The notes under the pieces: generated by a model
What the model was told of the DNA's origin: nothing
Databases searched by the model: none
Seen by the model: the letters and a program-made list of their open reading frames with translations, nothing else
Shown: piece by piece, positions 24,326-34,033 of the stretch
Layout of the letters: each line of letters opens with the position of its first letter
Numbering within the stretch: the first letter of the stretch is position 1
Assembly (NCBI RefSeq): GCF_023256255.1
Contig: NZ_JAGDXD010000045.1
Coordinates: forward strand, 1 to 60,053
Length of the DNA stretch: 60,053 bases
Reading direction: 5' to 3'
From: Caldivirga sp.
GTDB lineage: Archaea; Thermoproteota; Thermoprotei; Thermoproteales; Thermocladiaceae
Program-made: the position numbers and the translations under genes

Positions 24326-26095
24326 TTAAAGTATGAGGTAAGTGGCTATCACTGATAAGACTATTGGGGCTAGGAATAGTAATGATGCAAGTATTGGCGT
24401 TAAACTGACGGCGCTGGAGGCCGCCTTAACCATACCGTAGAATCCATCTATTCCCACTACGCGTATCCTGCTTGAAACCTCAGTGTAACTAACCTTAACC
24501 ACTGGGGCTTCAGGATTATTGACGGCATTTAGTATTAGCCTTATTAATTCACTTTGGTTAACCCAATCACCAACAACATGGTAACCAACTTTACCGAAGA
24601 AGCCGGTGTACTGGTGATTATCAGTGGTTACTACTTCAGCTAAGTAACCCATTTCCCCTAGCCTCCTCCTAATTTCATTAGCTAGGTCCGGTTTAATGTT
24701 ATTGCCATCAATAACCACTAGAACAGATGATGCGCCATTAAATGCCAGTGTCAGTACGAACACTCCATTATCCCCAATCTCCATGAATGAGCCAGGTACC
24801 TTACTCCTAGGTATATGAACAACCCTTAACCTTAATTCACCCTCAACATCAGGAGTGTTAAGTACTCTTCTTAGTCCATTAATTAAGTCCCGTACATCAT
24901 CATCACTCCAGGAATTATCACTACTGAAGCTGTTCTGTGAATCAATGATTATTAATCTATTAACTTCATTACCCAATTCCTCAGCAACCTTATTGTAAAC
25001 GTAGGTTGGTATGTCATCCATTGACTTCCTTAATCGGGATACTAGGACTAGGTTCTTACCATTGGCTATTGGTAAAACTAGTAGCCTGATATCCCCTGAC
25101 TCCACACGCATGATCGGCTTAGCCTTAATTACCTCACTGTGGTTACTGGACCTAAGCTTAACCATTGCCTCCTTAATGCTGTTGACAATGATCATAGTAT
25201 CATCATACGATGCTGGGTCAGCCTCATGACCGCCAACACCATGCAAATACACTAGTCTCGTCCTCATTGACCTAGCTACCTTAACTAGGATAGGTACTAA
25301 GTCAGCTCCACCCACATGGCTTACTGGCCCTGCATGCATGTAAGGTATAACTATGTATGAGTCATTGCCATTATCCCCAGTTACGTGAACCACATGGATC
25401 TTGACTTCAGAATCCTTGGAAGACCTTAGGAGGTGAAACTCCATGAATGACCCATCACCCGTTATCATAGTGTAGATGAATGCCCCAAACATCTTCAAGT
25501 AGTATAATGTTCCTTTAACCTTATGTATGATTATCATGGAGAGCATTATTAGTATAGACACTACGAAGAGTATTGAGTCAAGTAAAAGAACCCTAGGTAT
25601 GCTTATTGAGTCGTGGGTTAACGTACCTATAATTAGGTAAACAGGTAACTGTATGATTATCACTATAGTGAGTAGTAGCGCAAGGTCCGTTAGGTAGCTT
25701 ACTGTTGGTCTTGATCCAACAGGATCCTTAAGTAGGGATACCATTAATGATAATGGCGCCAGTGAGGCTAAGGCACCAGCCATAACAACTAGTTTACCCT
25801 CAATAATACTCATCGCTGAGTCTATTATTATTGACTCAATCATTACTACCAATACTGTCGTATAATGCATCTTAAATGAACCTACCCCAGTCATTCTCAT
25901 TGTTATTAATGCCAATATCAGTGAAGTTAGGATATAAAATAGTGAAACTAGGAAGGAATAGAGGGGGTTCAACCCTATTCTACTGAGGATTAATAGAGGG
26001 GTAATAATCATTAGCACCAGGCCTATTAACCTAATTAGGCCACCAGCATGAATACCGAAGAGTATCCCATAGCCGCGTTCAAATCTCCTACTCAT
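24326..26095 (-). CDS. DUF2070-family archaeal membrane protein
   Basis: The 589-residue protein has a cluster of about six or seven hydrophobic helices in residues 15-205, a large soluble domain (about 215-540), and one C-terminal helix. Motifs such as VIPYMHAGPVSHVGGADL and YLHGVGGHEADPASYDD fit the uncharacterised archaeal DUF2070 family, whose soluble part has conserved His and Asp residues that could bind metal. Function is unknown. A TATA-like CTTTAAATAA at about 26119-26128 lies close to 26 nt before the ATG, implying a leaderless transcript. Confidence 0.75.
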   Translation of the reverse strand: MSRRFERGYGILFGIHAGGLIRLIGLVLMIITPLLILSRIGLNPLYSFLVSLFYILTSLILALITMRMTGVGSFKMHYTTVLVVMIESIIIDSAMSIIEGKLVVMAGALASLAPLSLMVSLLKDPVGSRPTVSYLTDLALLLTIVIIIQLPVYLIIGTLTHDSISIPRVLLLDSILFVVSILIMLSMIIIHKVKGTLYYLKMFGAFIYTMITGDGSFMEFHLLRSSKDSEVKIHVVHVTGDNGNDSYIVIPYMHAGPVSHVGGADLVPILVKVARSMRTRLVYLHGVGGHEADPASYDDTMIIVNSIKEAMVKLRSSNHSEVIKAKPIMRVESGDIRLLVLPIANGKNLVLVSRLRKSMDDIPTYVYNKVAEELGNEVNRLIIIDSQNSFSSDNSWSDDDVRDLINGLRRVLNTPDVEGELRLRVVHIPRSKVPGSFMEIGDNGVFVLTLAFNGASSVLVVIDGNNIKPDLANEIRRRLGEMGYLAEVVTTDNHQYTGFFGKVGYHVVGDWVNQSELIRLILNAVNNPEAPVVKVSYTEVSSRIRVVGIDGFYGMVKAASSAVSLTPILASLLFLAPIVLSVIATYLIL

Positions 26096-26283
26096 TTAAC
26101 GGTTCACGTAACTGTGAATTATTTAAAGGTATTCACATGGAGAATGAGGCTTCATCGAATCCTCAACCATTAAATGGTTAATGCCTACCACTAGTGAGTG
26201 AAAAACACACCTTTCAGTTGTAGAAGGGCCAAGTCTTAATGAGGCGGTAATCCCGGTATCATACCTTTCATTCAGGGGAGAAA

Positions 26284-26293
26284 AATATAAAAA
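26284..26293 (+). promoter_or_regulatory. TATA-like box for the Cys-rich protein and rpoB operon
   Basis: AATATAAAAA lies about 29 nt before ATG 26318. No comparable box lies between that small gene and rpoB, so it probably drives both. Confidence 0.5.
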
Positions 26294-26317
26294 CACTGAA
26301 GTTGAATGTAGAAGTCT

Positions 26318-26476
26318 ATGAATAAGGAATGCATTAGGCACTGCGTGGCTGAGTGCTATGATAATGACGTTAGGGTTAATGAGAGTTGCCTCTCAGATTG
26401 CATAGAGGAATGCTTCGTTACCTTACACTCCAAGCCTGCTCCACTGGAGATGAAAGTTTATAAACCTACTCAGTGA
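26318..26476 (+). CDS. Small Cys-rich protein with twin Cx3Cx3C motifs
   Basis: This 52-residue gene is below the usual ORF cut-off. ATG 26318, TGA 26474-26476. Six cysteines are arranged as two matching blocks, C5-C9-C13 and C24-C28-C32, each C-x3-C-x3-C, separated by a short polar linker. That spacing puts the cysteines on one face of two helices, as in a helical hairpin cross-linked by disulfides or a metal centre. I know no named family. It has a well-placed TATA-like box and ends 12 nt before rpoB, so it is probably expressed with the polymerase. Confidence 0.6.
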   Translation: MNKECIRHCVAECYDNDVRVNESCLSDCIEECFVTLHSKPAPLEMKVYKPTQ

Positions 26477-26488
26477 TGATACTGGCTT

Positions 26489-29400
26489 GTGAGTAGTGTT
26501 AGGAGGGATTCTCAAACATCATTACTGCCATTACCGATACTCCGAGCGGAGGATTCAGGAGGATACATAGCAAGTGAGGATAGGTGGACTCTTGTTGAAT
26601 CCTATGTGAGGAGTTACGGGTTGGTTAGGCATCAGATAGATTCATTCAATGACTTCGTGGATAGGAAGCTTAAGGAGATAGTTCAGGAATTCAACATAGA
26701 CTTAGGCGATGTTAAGGTTAAGTTCATTGATGTTGAGGTAGGTAAGCCAAGGTTCAAGGAACCAACTGGAGTGGAGAACGTAATATACCCAATGGAGGCT
26801 AGGTTAAGGAACATAACGTACGCAGCACCCATGAGGCTTAAGGTCATGCTTTACATAAATGGTGAAGAGTACACTGAGACCGTTCCCTTGGGTGATTTAC
26901 CAATAATGGTTAAGTCAAAGTACTGTAATTTATATGGTTTAAAGCCGCAGGCTATAGTTAAGAAGCTTGAGGATCCAAATGACCCAGGCGGCTACTTCAT
27001 AATAAACGGTAGCGAGAGGGTTGTGGTTTCCCAGGAGGATCTTGCCCTTAATAAGCCAATATACGACTACGACGAGAGGGGGGCTACTAGGGTACCTAGG
27101 GCTAAGATAATATCCATGGGTCCAGGCTATAGAACGACAGTTGTTGTTGAGTATCATAAGGATGGGGTGATTTACGTCCAAATACCCAAGATACCCACTA
27201 GGATGCCCTTCCCAGTGGTTATGAGGGCCCTCGGCCTTGAGAAGGACCAGGACATTGCCCTGGCCGTGAGCGATAATGATGAGATTCAGAGGGAGTTACT
27301 TGCATCATTTGAGATGGCTATTCAAATTGCGCCAACTGTTGATGAGGCTAGGGATTACATAGGTAGGAGGATTGTGCTTGGTCACCCTAGGGAAATAAGG
27401 ATTCAGAGGGCCCTTGAGTACCTTGATAAGTACTTCCTCCCCCACTTAGGCACAGTACCTGATGATAAGGTTAGGTTAAGTAAAGCTATTGAACTTGGCC
27501 AGGCAGTAGCTGGGGTTATTGAACTCTACAAAGGTTGGAGGCAGCCTGATGACAAGGACCACATGTCTAATAAGAGGGTTAGGTTGGTTGGTGACTTATT
27601 AGCCCAATTATTCAGATCCATATTCGCTCAGTTTGTTCAAGACCTCAGGAATCAACTGGAGAAGCAGTATTCAAGAGGTAAGATACCTGAATTAAGAACA
27701 ATAGTTAGGGCTGATATAATTAGTGATAGGCTTAAGCATGCGTTATCAACAGGTAATTGGGTTGGTGGGAAGACTGGGGTTACTCAAATGCTTGATAGGA
27801 CTAACTACGTTTCAACAATAAGCCACCTAAGGAGGGTCGTATCATCACTAAGTAGGACTCAACCGCACTTCGAGGCGAGGGATCTTCACCCAACTCAATG
27901 GGGTAGGTTATGCGCCATAGAGACCCCTGAGGGGCAAAACTGTGGGTTGGTTAAGAACATGGCTCTTATGGCGACGGTAACCGTGGGTGTTGATGAAGCC
28001 AGCGTGGAGGCTATGTTAAGGGAAATGGGTGTTATTAATGTGTTGGACGCCAGGAAGAATGAGATTAAGGGGGCTAACGTACTACTCAATGGTAGGCTAA
28101 TAGGTATTCATAGGGATCCGCAGGCGCTTGTGAATGCGATTAGGGAGGCTAGGAGGAGGGGTGACATTAATGGTGAAGTTAACGTTGGTTACATTGAGAA
28201 GCTTAATGAGGTTAGGGTTAACTGTGATGGGGGTAGGTTAAGGAGACCATTATTGATTATAAGTAATGGTAAGTTAAGGTTAACTAAGGAGCATATTGAG
28301 AAGTTGAAGAGCGGGGAGTGGACTTGGGATGACTTAGTTAAGAACGGCATAGTAGAGTACATTGATGCTGATGAGGAGGAGAACGCCATGGTAACCATAG
28401 GTGATGCCAAGGATATTGACTTAAGCAAGTACACTCACATGGAAATTATACCAAGCATAATGCTGGGTGCCGTAGCCCATATAATACCTTACTCTGAGCA
28501 TAATCAATCACCAAGGAACATTTATGAAGCAGCCATGGCTAAGCAATCCCTTGGATTCCCCTACTCCAACTACAGGTATAGGATTGATAGTAGGGGGCAT
28601 TTACTACTCTACCCGGAGAGGCCCTTAGTCACCACTAGGGGTCTTGAGTTAATAGGCTACAGTATGAGGCCATCCGGCCAGAATGCGGTGCTTGCGTTAG
28701 TGTCATTCATGGGTTACAGTATAGAGGATGCAGTTATGATTAATAAGGCAGCCATAGAGAGGGGCATGTTTAGGAGCGTGTTCTATAGGTCCTACGAGAC
28801 CGAGGCCATGAGGTACCCAATGGGTGAGAACGATAGGATAACCATACCGCCACCCACTGTTAGGGATTACAGGGGTGCTGAGGCCTACGCCCATCTTGAT
28901 GAGGATGGTATAGTGCCTCCGGAGGTCTTTGTTTCAAGCAAGGAGGTTTTAATAGGTAAGATAAGTCCACCAAGGTTCTATAGTGCATTGGCGGAGAGTC
29001 AACTAGCCGGTGAGTGGAAGGATAATTCAATAACGGTCAGGAGGGGTGAGAAGGGCATAGTTGACCAGGTCTTAATAACGGAGAGTAGTGAGGGTTTCAA
29101 GTTAATTAAGGTTAAGGTTAGGGAGCTTAGGATACCTGAACTTGGTGACAAGTTTGCCTCAAGGCATGGGCAAAAAGGTGTAGTAGGCATGATAGTGCCA
29201 ATGGAGGACATGCCATTCACTGAGAATGGTATAACGCCAGATGTGGTTATTAATCCGCATGCCTTACCAAGCAGAATGACCATTGGGCAATTACTTGAGG
29301 CTATAGCAGGTAAGACTGCTGCACTATACGGTACGTTGGTTGATGCAACGCCGTTTGAGGGTGTTCCTGAGAATACCATTAGAAGCATGCTGATGAAGGC

Positions 29401-29884
29401 TGGGTACAGGTGGAGTGGTAGGGAGACCATGTACAGTGGATTAATGGGTACCAGGCTGGATGCGGACATATTCATTGGTGTAGTATATTACCAGAAGCTA
29501 CACCATATGGTTGCCGATAAGATACACGCCAGGGCTACTGGGCCAATGCAGATATTGACTAGGCAGCCGACGGAAGGTAGGTCAAGGGAAGGCGGCTTGA
29601 GGCTTGGTGAAATGGAGAGGGATGTTTTAATAGCCCATGGAGCTGCGGCGCTACTTCACGAGAGGATGGTTGAGTCAAGCGATAGGTACGTAATGTACGT
29701 GTGTGAGGACTGTGGTATGATGGCCTGGTGGGATGACTTTAAGAAAAGGCCAATATGCCCAATACATGGTGATAAGGGGAGGATAGCTAAGGTTATTGTC
29801 CCCTACGCCTTCAAGCTACTGCTGCAGGAGTTAATAAGCTTAGGCATATACCCCAGGCTTAAGCTCTCTGAGCCAATAGGATAA
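26489..29884 (+). CDS. rpoB: DNA-directed RNA polymerase subunit B (Rpo2, unsplit)
   Basis: The 1131-residue protein is the single-chain crenarchaeal form, not split into B' and B''. It has GYSIEDAVMINK and the invariant GDKFASRHGQKG of the active-centre region, followed by DVVINPHALPSRMTIGQLLE. A C-terminal zinc site reads CEDCGMMAWWDDF then CPIHGDKG. No intein or truncation is visible. The GTG start at 26489 gives MSSVRRDSQ; it is 12 nt after the small Cys-rich gene. The stop overlaps the methyltransferase ATG (TAATG). rpoA and rpoH are not in the window. Confidence 0.97.
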   Translation: MSSVRRDSQTSLLPLPILRAEDSGGYIASEDRWTLVESYVRSYGLVRHQIDSFNDFVDRKLKEIVQEFNIDLGDVKVKFIDVEVGKPRFKEPTGVENVIYPMEARLRNITYAAPMRLKVMLYINGEEYTETVPLGDLPIMVKSKYCNLYGLKPQAIVKKLEDPNDPGGYFIINGSERVVVSQEDLALNKPIYDYDERGATRVPRAKIISMGPGYRTTVVVEYHKDGVIYVQIPKIPTRMPFPVVMRALGLEKDQDIALAVSDNDEIQRELLASFEMAIQIAPTVDEARDYIGRRIVLGHPREIRIQRALEYLDKYFLPHLGTVPDDKVRLSKAIELGQAVAGVIELYKGWRQPDDKDHMSNKRVRLVGDLLAQLFRSIFAQFVQDLRNQLEKQYSRGKIPELRTIVRADIISDRLKHALSTGNWVGGKTGVTQMLDRTNYVSTISHLRRVVSSLSRTQPHFEARDLHPTQWGRLCAIETPEGQNCGLVKNMALMATVTVGVDEASVEAMLREMGVINVLDARKNEIKGANVLLNGRLIGIHRDPQALVNAIREARRRGDINGEVNVGYIEKLNEVRVNCDGGRLRRPLLIISNGKLRLTKEHIEKLKSGEWTWDDLVKNGIVEYIDADEEENAMVTIGDAKDIDLSKYTHMEIIPSIMLGAVAHIIPYSEHNQSPRNIYEAAMAKQSLGFPYSNYRYRIDSRGHLLLYPERPLVTTRGLELIGYSMRPSGQNAVLALVSFMGYSIEDAVMINKAAIERGMFRSVFYRSYETEAMRYPMGENDRITIPPPTVRDYRGAEAYAHLDEDGIVPPEVFVSSKEVLIGKISPPRFYSALAESQLAGEWKDNSITVRRGEKGIVDQVLITESSEGFKLIKVKVRELRIPELGDKFASRHGQKGVVGMIVPMEDMPFTENGITPDVVINPHALPSRMTIGQLLEAIAGKTAALYGTLVDATPFEGVPENTIRSMLMKAGYRWSGRETMYSGLMGTRLDADIFIGVVYYQKLHHMVADKIHARATGPMQILTRQPTEGRSREGGLRLGEMERDVLIAHGAAALLHERMVESSDRYVMYVCEDCGMMAWWDDFKKRPICPIHGDKGRIAKVIVPYAFKLLLQELISLGIYPRLKLSEPIG

Positions 29885-30471
29885 TGGGCTACTTCCCAAA
29901 CTTCACCTATAGGCCATCTGATGATACTTATCAAACACTTAACGTCACCTTAACTGTACTTAAATTGAGAAGTGGATATGATTACTTCATTGAGATAGGG
30001 AGTGGTTCAGGTTACATAATAACTAATGTAGCTAAGGAGTTCACCTCATTTAGGAGATTCATAGCTACTGACGTTAACTGCACTGCAGTTAAGGAGACCA
30101 CTAGGTACGCTGAGGATGAGGGTGTGGATGTTGATGCAGTATGCTGTAATCTTGCCGATTGCCTAAGGAACATTAGTAATTCAATAATAGTCTTCAATAC
30201 GCCATATTTAACCTGCAGCAATGGCGAGTTAAGCATCAGTGACCCAGCCTATGTGTCAATCTGCAGAAACTACAGGGGTGATGTTTTAACAGGTGTGGTT
30301 AATATTATTAAGACAGGTTGCTGTGAGTTCATACTCACTGTGGGTAATGATGGGTTAGAGTACTTATTGTCATCAATAAGGGGCATTAGGCCATTATACT
30401 TCATTGACGTATTATTCAATAGCCACATGTTTTTTGAGGATGTTATCACCGTGCATTTAACACGCATTTGA
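29884..30471 (+). CDS. HemK2-like class I methyltransferase
   Basis: The 195-residue protein has the SAM-binding motif IEIGSGSGYI (about 36-45) and an adjacent acidic strand ATDVN. Length and layout match archaeal HemK2/Mtq2-type glutamine methyltransferases, which modify release factor aRF1. The catalytic motif IV, normally NPPY, reads NTPY here. The start overlaps the rpoB stop by one base, so it is translationally coupled to the polymerase subunit. Other protein or RNA substrates cannot be excluded. Confidence 0.75.
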   Translation: MGYFPNFTYRPSDDTYQTLNVTLTVLKLRSGYDYFIEIGSGSGYIITNVAKEFTSFRRFIATDVNCTAVKETTRYAEDEGVDVDAVCCNLADCLRNISNSIIVFNTPYLTCSNGELSISDPAYVSICRNYRGDVLTGVVNIIKTGCCEFILTVGNDGLEYLLSSIRGIRPLYFIDVLFNSHMFFEDVITVHLTRI

Positions 30472-30476
30472 ATTAT

Positions 30477-31526
30477 TTAGGCGACTTCAACAACTATGTT
30501 TAATAGTGCCTCCCCAATATCTGAAATATACTCAAGCATTCTGGCTATACTGTATAGTATTGAGTCAAAGGATGCTATTATTGTTGGTGATGTCTCATAC
30601 TCCCTTAAGCTTCCCTGGAGACCACGAACCTCATGAGCCTTCCCTCTCGCTAAGTCTATTAAGTTATTGATTTCACTAACGTTATTGGTTGCTTGGGATG
30701 AGATTGACCTACTCAGTACCCCTATTAACTCCATTACCTTATCCACGTATTCAATTACCTTATCCCTATGTTCCTTCGGAATACCCATAATGTATTGTTG
30801 ACCCACTTGTATCAGCTCATTAGCTATTTGAACTATGTGATCTGAAAGCCTCTCAAGGGACTTATTTATTAAGGCATAGTCAAGTATTGTCCTTGGATCC
30901 TTAATGCCGGACATTGAGGCGTAGTAACTACTTGTGGTTAACTTCTTAAGTATCCTATTTAGCAGCCAGTAGAATCTATCAACCTCATTATCCCTCTCCA
31001 CTATGTCAACTAGAATGTTCTTATCCACAGTACTTAATGCAACCTTAATGTCATCAAGCATACTCTCAATAACCCTGATTATTTTCAAAACTATGTCACT
31101 TATACTTATGTCACCAGGTATGTTTATGAGGTTCTGGAGAGTTAAGGTGTTCCTACCCTCATCAACTATCTCAACCCCAGTCAGCTTTCTCCTTGCAACA
31201 TCCTTAATATCCTTCTTTAACCCTATAGTGTTTTGAGTGAAGAAAAGCTTAAACACATCGTAGCCGGCTAGGTAATAGCCTAGGGTAACCCTGGTTAACC
31301 TATCACCCTTAGCTAACTCGTCAGTGACCTCAATCTTCGCCTCAGCGTAGGATGGCTTAATAGCCTTCTTAGGAACCAGTAGGAGTGACATGTCCCTCTG
31401 GGGCAGTAGTACAACTTCATCACCTGGTTGAAGGTTTAATTGCCTAGCCCACTCCTTAGGTAATGATACTATTAACGTTGACCCACCCGTTAATTGTATC
31501 CTCCTGGATTCGGACTCAAGTGACAC
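30477..31526 (-). CDS. AbrB-PhoU family regulator
   Basis: The 349-residue protein has an N-terminal AbrB/SpoVT-type DNA-binding domain (about 5-50, RRIQLTGGSTLIVSLPKEWARQLNLQPGDEV) and a longer helical region (about 120-345) like two PhoU repeats. Archaeal proteins of this layout are thought to regulate phosphate uptake. No phosphate transporter is adjacent. It is divergent from the Hsp20 gene, sharing a 181-nt promoter region. It ends 5 nt from the convergent methyltransferase gene. Confidence 0.85.
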   Translation of the reverse strand: MSLESESRRIQLTGGSTLIVSLPKEWARQLNLQPGDEVVLLPQRDMSLLLVPKKAIKPSYAEAKIEVTDELAKGDRLTRVTLGYYLAGYDVFKLFFTQNTIGLKKDIKDVARRKLTGVEIVDEGRNTLTLQNLINIPGDISISDIVLKIIRVIESMLDDIKVALSTVDKNILVDIVERDNEVDRFYWLLNRILKKLTTSSYYASMSGIKDPRTILDYALINKSLERLSDHIVQIANELIQVGQQYIMGIPKEHRDKVIEYVDKVMELIGVLSRSISSQATNNVSEINNLIDLARGKAHEVRGLQGSLREYETSPTIIASFDSILYSIARMLEYISDIGEALLNIVVEVA

Positions 31527-31707
31527 TATAGGTCACATTACTTACTCTACCCACCTATAAATATTTTATGCTTAATACTCAGGATCAATTGCTAACCGAT
31601 AATTAACATTCACTTATAGTAGAAACTTATATCTAAATATTGCACATTATACCACAGCACCCTATTTTAAACGAGGAGGTTATTACCACCACTGGTTAAA
31701 TAATTAT

Positions 31708-32163
31708 ATGGAGGTTCAGATTGTTAAGGAGGAGCAACAGGTAGCTAATAATCCACCTAATATAGGTAGGGAGATTACTGAGCTTGAGAAGGCGTTGAGG
31801 AGGATAATAAGTAGCTTAATGGTTACTGGTAATAAGGATATTGATAGGGAACCACCAATAGATATATATGAGGATGGGGATAAGGTTATGGTGCTGTTCG
31901 ACATGCCTGGTGTACGTAAGGAGCAGATTAAGTTGAGGATTGGTATGAATTACATTGAGGTTAACGCTGAACCCACAGCATACGTAGCGACTGGTAAACC
32001 AGTGCTTCTTGAGAGGTTTAGTAATTATAAATTGCGTAGGAGAGTTGAATTACCATTTAACGTGCGGCTTGATGATGTTAAGGCGTATTATAAGGATGGC
32101 GTACTGCAAGTTCATTTAACTAAACTACCGGGCTATAATACAGCTGAGGTTGCTATTGAATAA
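31708..32163 (+). CDS. hsp20: Small heat-shock protein, Hsp20/alpha-crystallin family
   Basis: The 151-residue protein has a variable N-terminus and an alpha-crystallin domain (about 50-140) with IDIYEDGDKVMVLFDMPGV and the closing YYKDGVLQVHLTKLPG, the family's conserved DGxLxV-type strand. It binds unfolding proteins under heat stress without ATP. A TATA-like ATTTTAAACG at about 31664-31673 lies about 40 nt upstream. Start ATG 31708 begins MEVQIVKEE. Confidence 0.9.
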   Translation: MEVQIVKEEQQVANNPPNIGREITELEKALRRIISSLMVTGNKDIDREPPIDIYEDGDKVMVLFDMPGVRKEQIKLRIGMNYIEVNAEPTAYVATGKPVLLERFSNYKLRRRVELPFNVRLDDVKAYYKDGVLQVHLTKLPGYNTAEVAIE

Positions 32164-32285
32164 TTAATGCAATTATTAGATAAATGCTCAATAATTAAAC
32201 TAGAACTTTAATATCACTAACAGTGACTTATAATGGCGCTTATTTTGCTTAAACCTTTAAAAAGGGTTATAGATTCTGCTAATGA

Positions 32286-32864
32286 ATGCGCATTATAGGA
32301 TTTTCATGGGAGTATCCTAGGATAGGTTCACCGCTGACTGACCTTCAATACCTAGTAGCATCCCTCTCATCAGCACTTAAGGCGCTGGGGCATGAAGTGG
32401 TGATTGTTACGCAGGGGAGTAGCCAAATCCCAGACTTCGACGGTGTTAAGGTTATTAGCGTTAACTTACCGATTAAGGATTACCCAAACGTGGTATCATA
32501 TGGGCTTAGTTCATCGGTACAGGTTATTGCAAACATGAGGTATAGGGTAAACGGTGAGTTTAACAAAATAATCTGCTTCGAGTGGGGTGGTTGCGTAATG
32601 GGGTTGCTTGCTAAGGCGACTCAACCATGCTGTATTAACACTGAAATCAACTGCATAACACTCTCCACAGAGTATGAGCGTGGTGACCCTGACGGTAACA
32701 TTATAAGTTCATCAATAGCAAGCATTGAGGGGTGGGTTTTCAGGCAATGCGATAGGGTTTATGGGCTTAAGCAGAGGACTGTGGACGACCTTAAGAATAA
32801 GTTTAACATAAGCGCTAATTACGTGCCAACAATTGATGAATTAGCCAGGGTGATAGTGGAATGA
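32286..32864 (+). CDS. N-terminal-domain-only glycosyltransferase-like protein
   Basis: The 192-residue protein resembles only the N-terminal Rossmann domain of GT-B glycosyltransferases (starch/glycogen synthase type): MRIIGFSWEYPRIGSPLTDLQYLV compares with the full enzyme next door. It ends before the C-terminal domain that holds the sugar-nucleotide site and Ex7E motif, so it should not be active alone. The reading frame is open, has a TATA-like CCTTTAAAAAG about 28 nt upstream, and overlaps the next gene by 4 nt (ATGA), arguing for a real paired protein, perhaps a partner or regulator. Confidence 0.7.
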   Translation: MRIIGFSWEYPRIGSPLTDLQYLVASLSSALKALGHEVVIVTQGSSQIPDFDGVKVISVNLPIKDYPNVVSYGLSSSVQVIANMRYRVNGEFNKIICFEWGGCVMGLLAKATQPCCINTEINCITLSTEYERGDPDGNIISSSIASIEGWVFRQCDRVYGLKQRTVDDLKNKFNISANYVPTIDELARVIVE

Positions 32865-34024
32865 AGGTTCTGCACCTTTCCTGGGAGTACCCACCGCACA
32901 TAGTTGGTGGTTTAGGTAGGCACGTTTACTACATAACCCATGAATTAATTAAACTAGGCGTTAACATTGATGTGGCCACCGTAGGTTACGAGGACACTCA
33001 CGTTATTGATGAGGGCGTTAACGTGCATTTAATAGATGCCTTCAAGGTTAGGGTACCTGACTTCTCGTCATGGGTACACTCCTTCAACATATTCATGACG
33101 ATGGATCTAAGCCACGTAAGTGAGGTAGATGCAATACACGTGCATGATTGGTTAACTGCACCAGCCGGCATAGTACTTAAGCATAGGTTTAAGGTACCCT
33201 TAATAGCCACAATACACGCTACAGAGTACGGTAGGAGGGGTGGGTTGCATAGTCCTGAGTCTAGGCACATCCATGAGTGGGAATGGTTACTAGCCTATGA
33301 GGCTTGGAAGGTTATAGTCTGCAGTAACTATATGGCTAATGAAGTGAAAAGCGTGTTAGGTGTGCCTGATGATAAGATAGTCACAATACCTAACGGCATA
33401 GATAAAACTCTACTTAACTTTAAGCCTAAGTATGACCGCTCCAGGTATGCGTATCCCTGGGAATTATTAATAGTCTTCTATGGTAGGTTAGTTTACGAGA
33501 AGGGGCCTGATTCCGTAATTAGAGCCTTCGCTAAGTTACTGGGTAGGGTAAGTAATGTTAAGCTCGTAATAATTGGTGATGGGCCAATGAGGGAGTATTT
33601 AGTTAGCCTAGCTAATCAACTTGGATTAGGTAGTAAAGTATACTTTACAGGTAAGGTAAGTGATGACGAGTTATACAGCATCATATCCCATTCAAACCTA
33701 GTTATATTACCAAGTAGGTATGAGCCATTCGGCATAAGCGCACTTGAGGCCATGGCGCTTGGTAAGCCATTAATAGCAACAAATAGGGGTGGGCCAACGG
33801 ACTTCATTAGGCATATGGAGAATGGTGTATTGGTTAATCCAGATAACCCAGATGAAATAGCCTATTACGCTGAAATGCTGCTAAGGGATGAGGGCTTAGC
33901 ACGTAAACTTGCAGGTGAAGCTAAGGGAACCATAATGAAGGGGTATACTTGGGATATAATAGCGAGGAAGACTCATGAACTCTACAGAAGGGTCATTGAA
34001 GAGAGGGCTAAGGTTAACTGGTAG
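32861..34024 (+). CDS. GT-B glycosyltransferase, glycogen synthase/GT4-like
   Basis: The 387-residue enzyme has both GT-B domains: N-terminal LSWEYPPHIVGGLGRHVYYIT with the sugar-donor glycine loop, and a C-terminal part with YEPFGISALEAMALGKP, the Ex7E motif. The length and opening fit archaeal glycogen synthase-like enzymes that build alpha-1,4-glucans from ADP- or UDP-glucose, although GT4 mannosyl or trehalose enzymes look similar. Translation is coupled to the upstream truncated paralogue by ATGA. Confidence 0.85.
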   Translation: MKVLHLSWEYPPHIVGGLGRHVYYITHELIKLGVNIDVATVGYEDTHVIDEGVNVHLIDAFKVRVPDFSSWVHSFNIFMTMDLSHVSEVDAIHVHDWLTAPAGIVLKHRFKVPLIATIHATEYGRRGGLHSPESRHIHEWEWLLAYEAWKVIVCSNYMANEVKSVLGVPDDKIVTIPNGIDKTLLNFKPKYDRSRYAYPWELLIVFYGRLVYEKGPDSVIRAFAKLLGRVSNVKLVIIGDGPMREYLVSLANQLGLGSKVYFTGKVSDDELYSIISHSNLVILPSRYEPFGISALEAMALGKPLIATNRGGPTDFIRHMENGVLVNPDNPDEIAYYAEMLLRDEGLARKLAGEAKGTIMKGYTWDIIARKTHELYRRVIEERAKVNW

Positions 34025-34033
34025 CCCCAATAA

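Noticed and set aside
26123-26341. 72-codon minus-strand frame upstream of the Cys-rich gene
   Set aside because: It overlaps the promoter regions of both neighbours and its product resembles nothing; the opposite-strand 52-codon gene is better supported.
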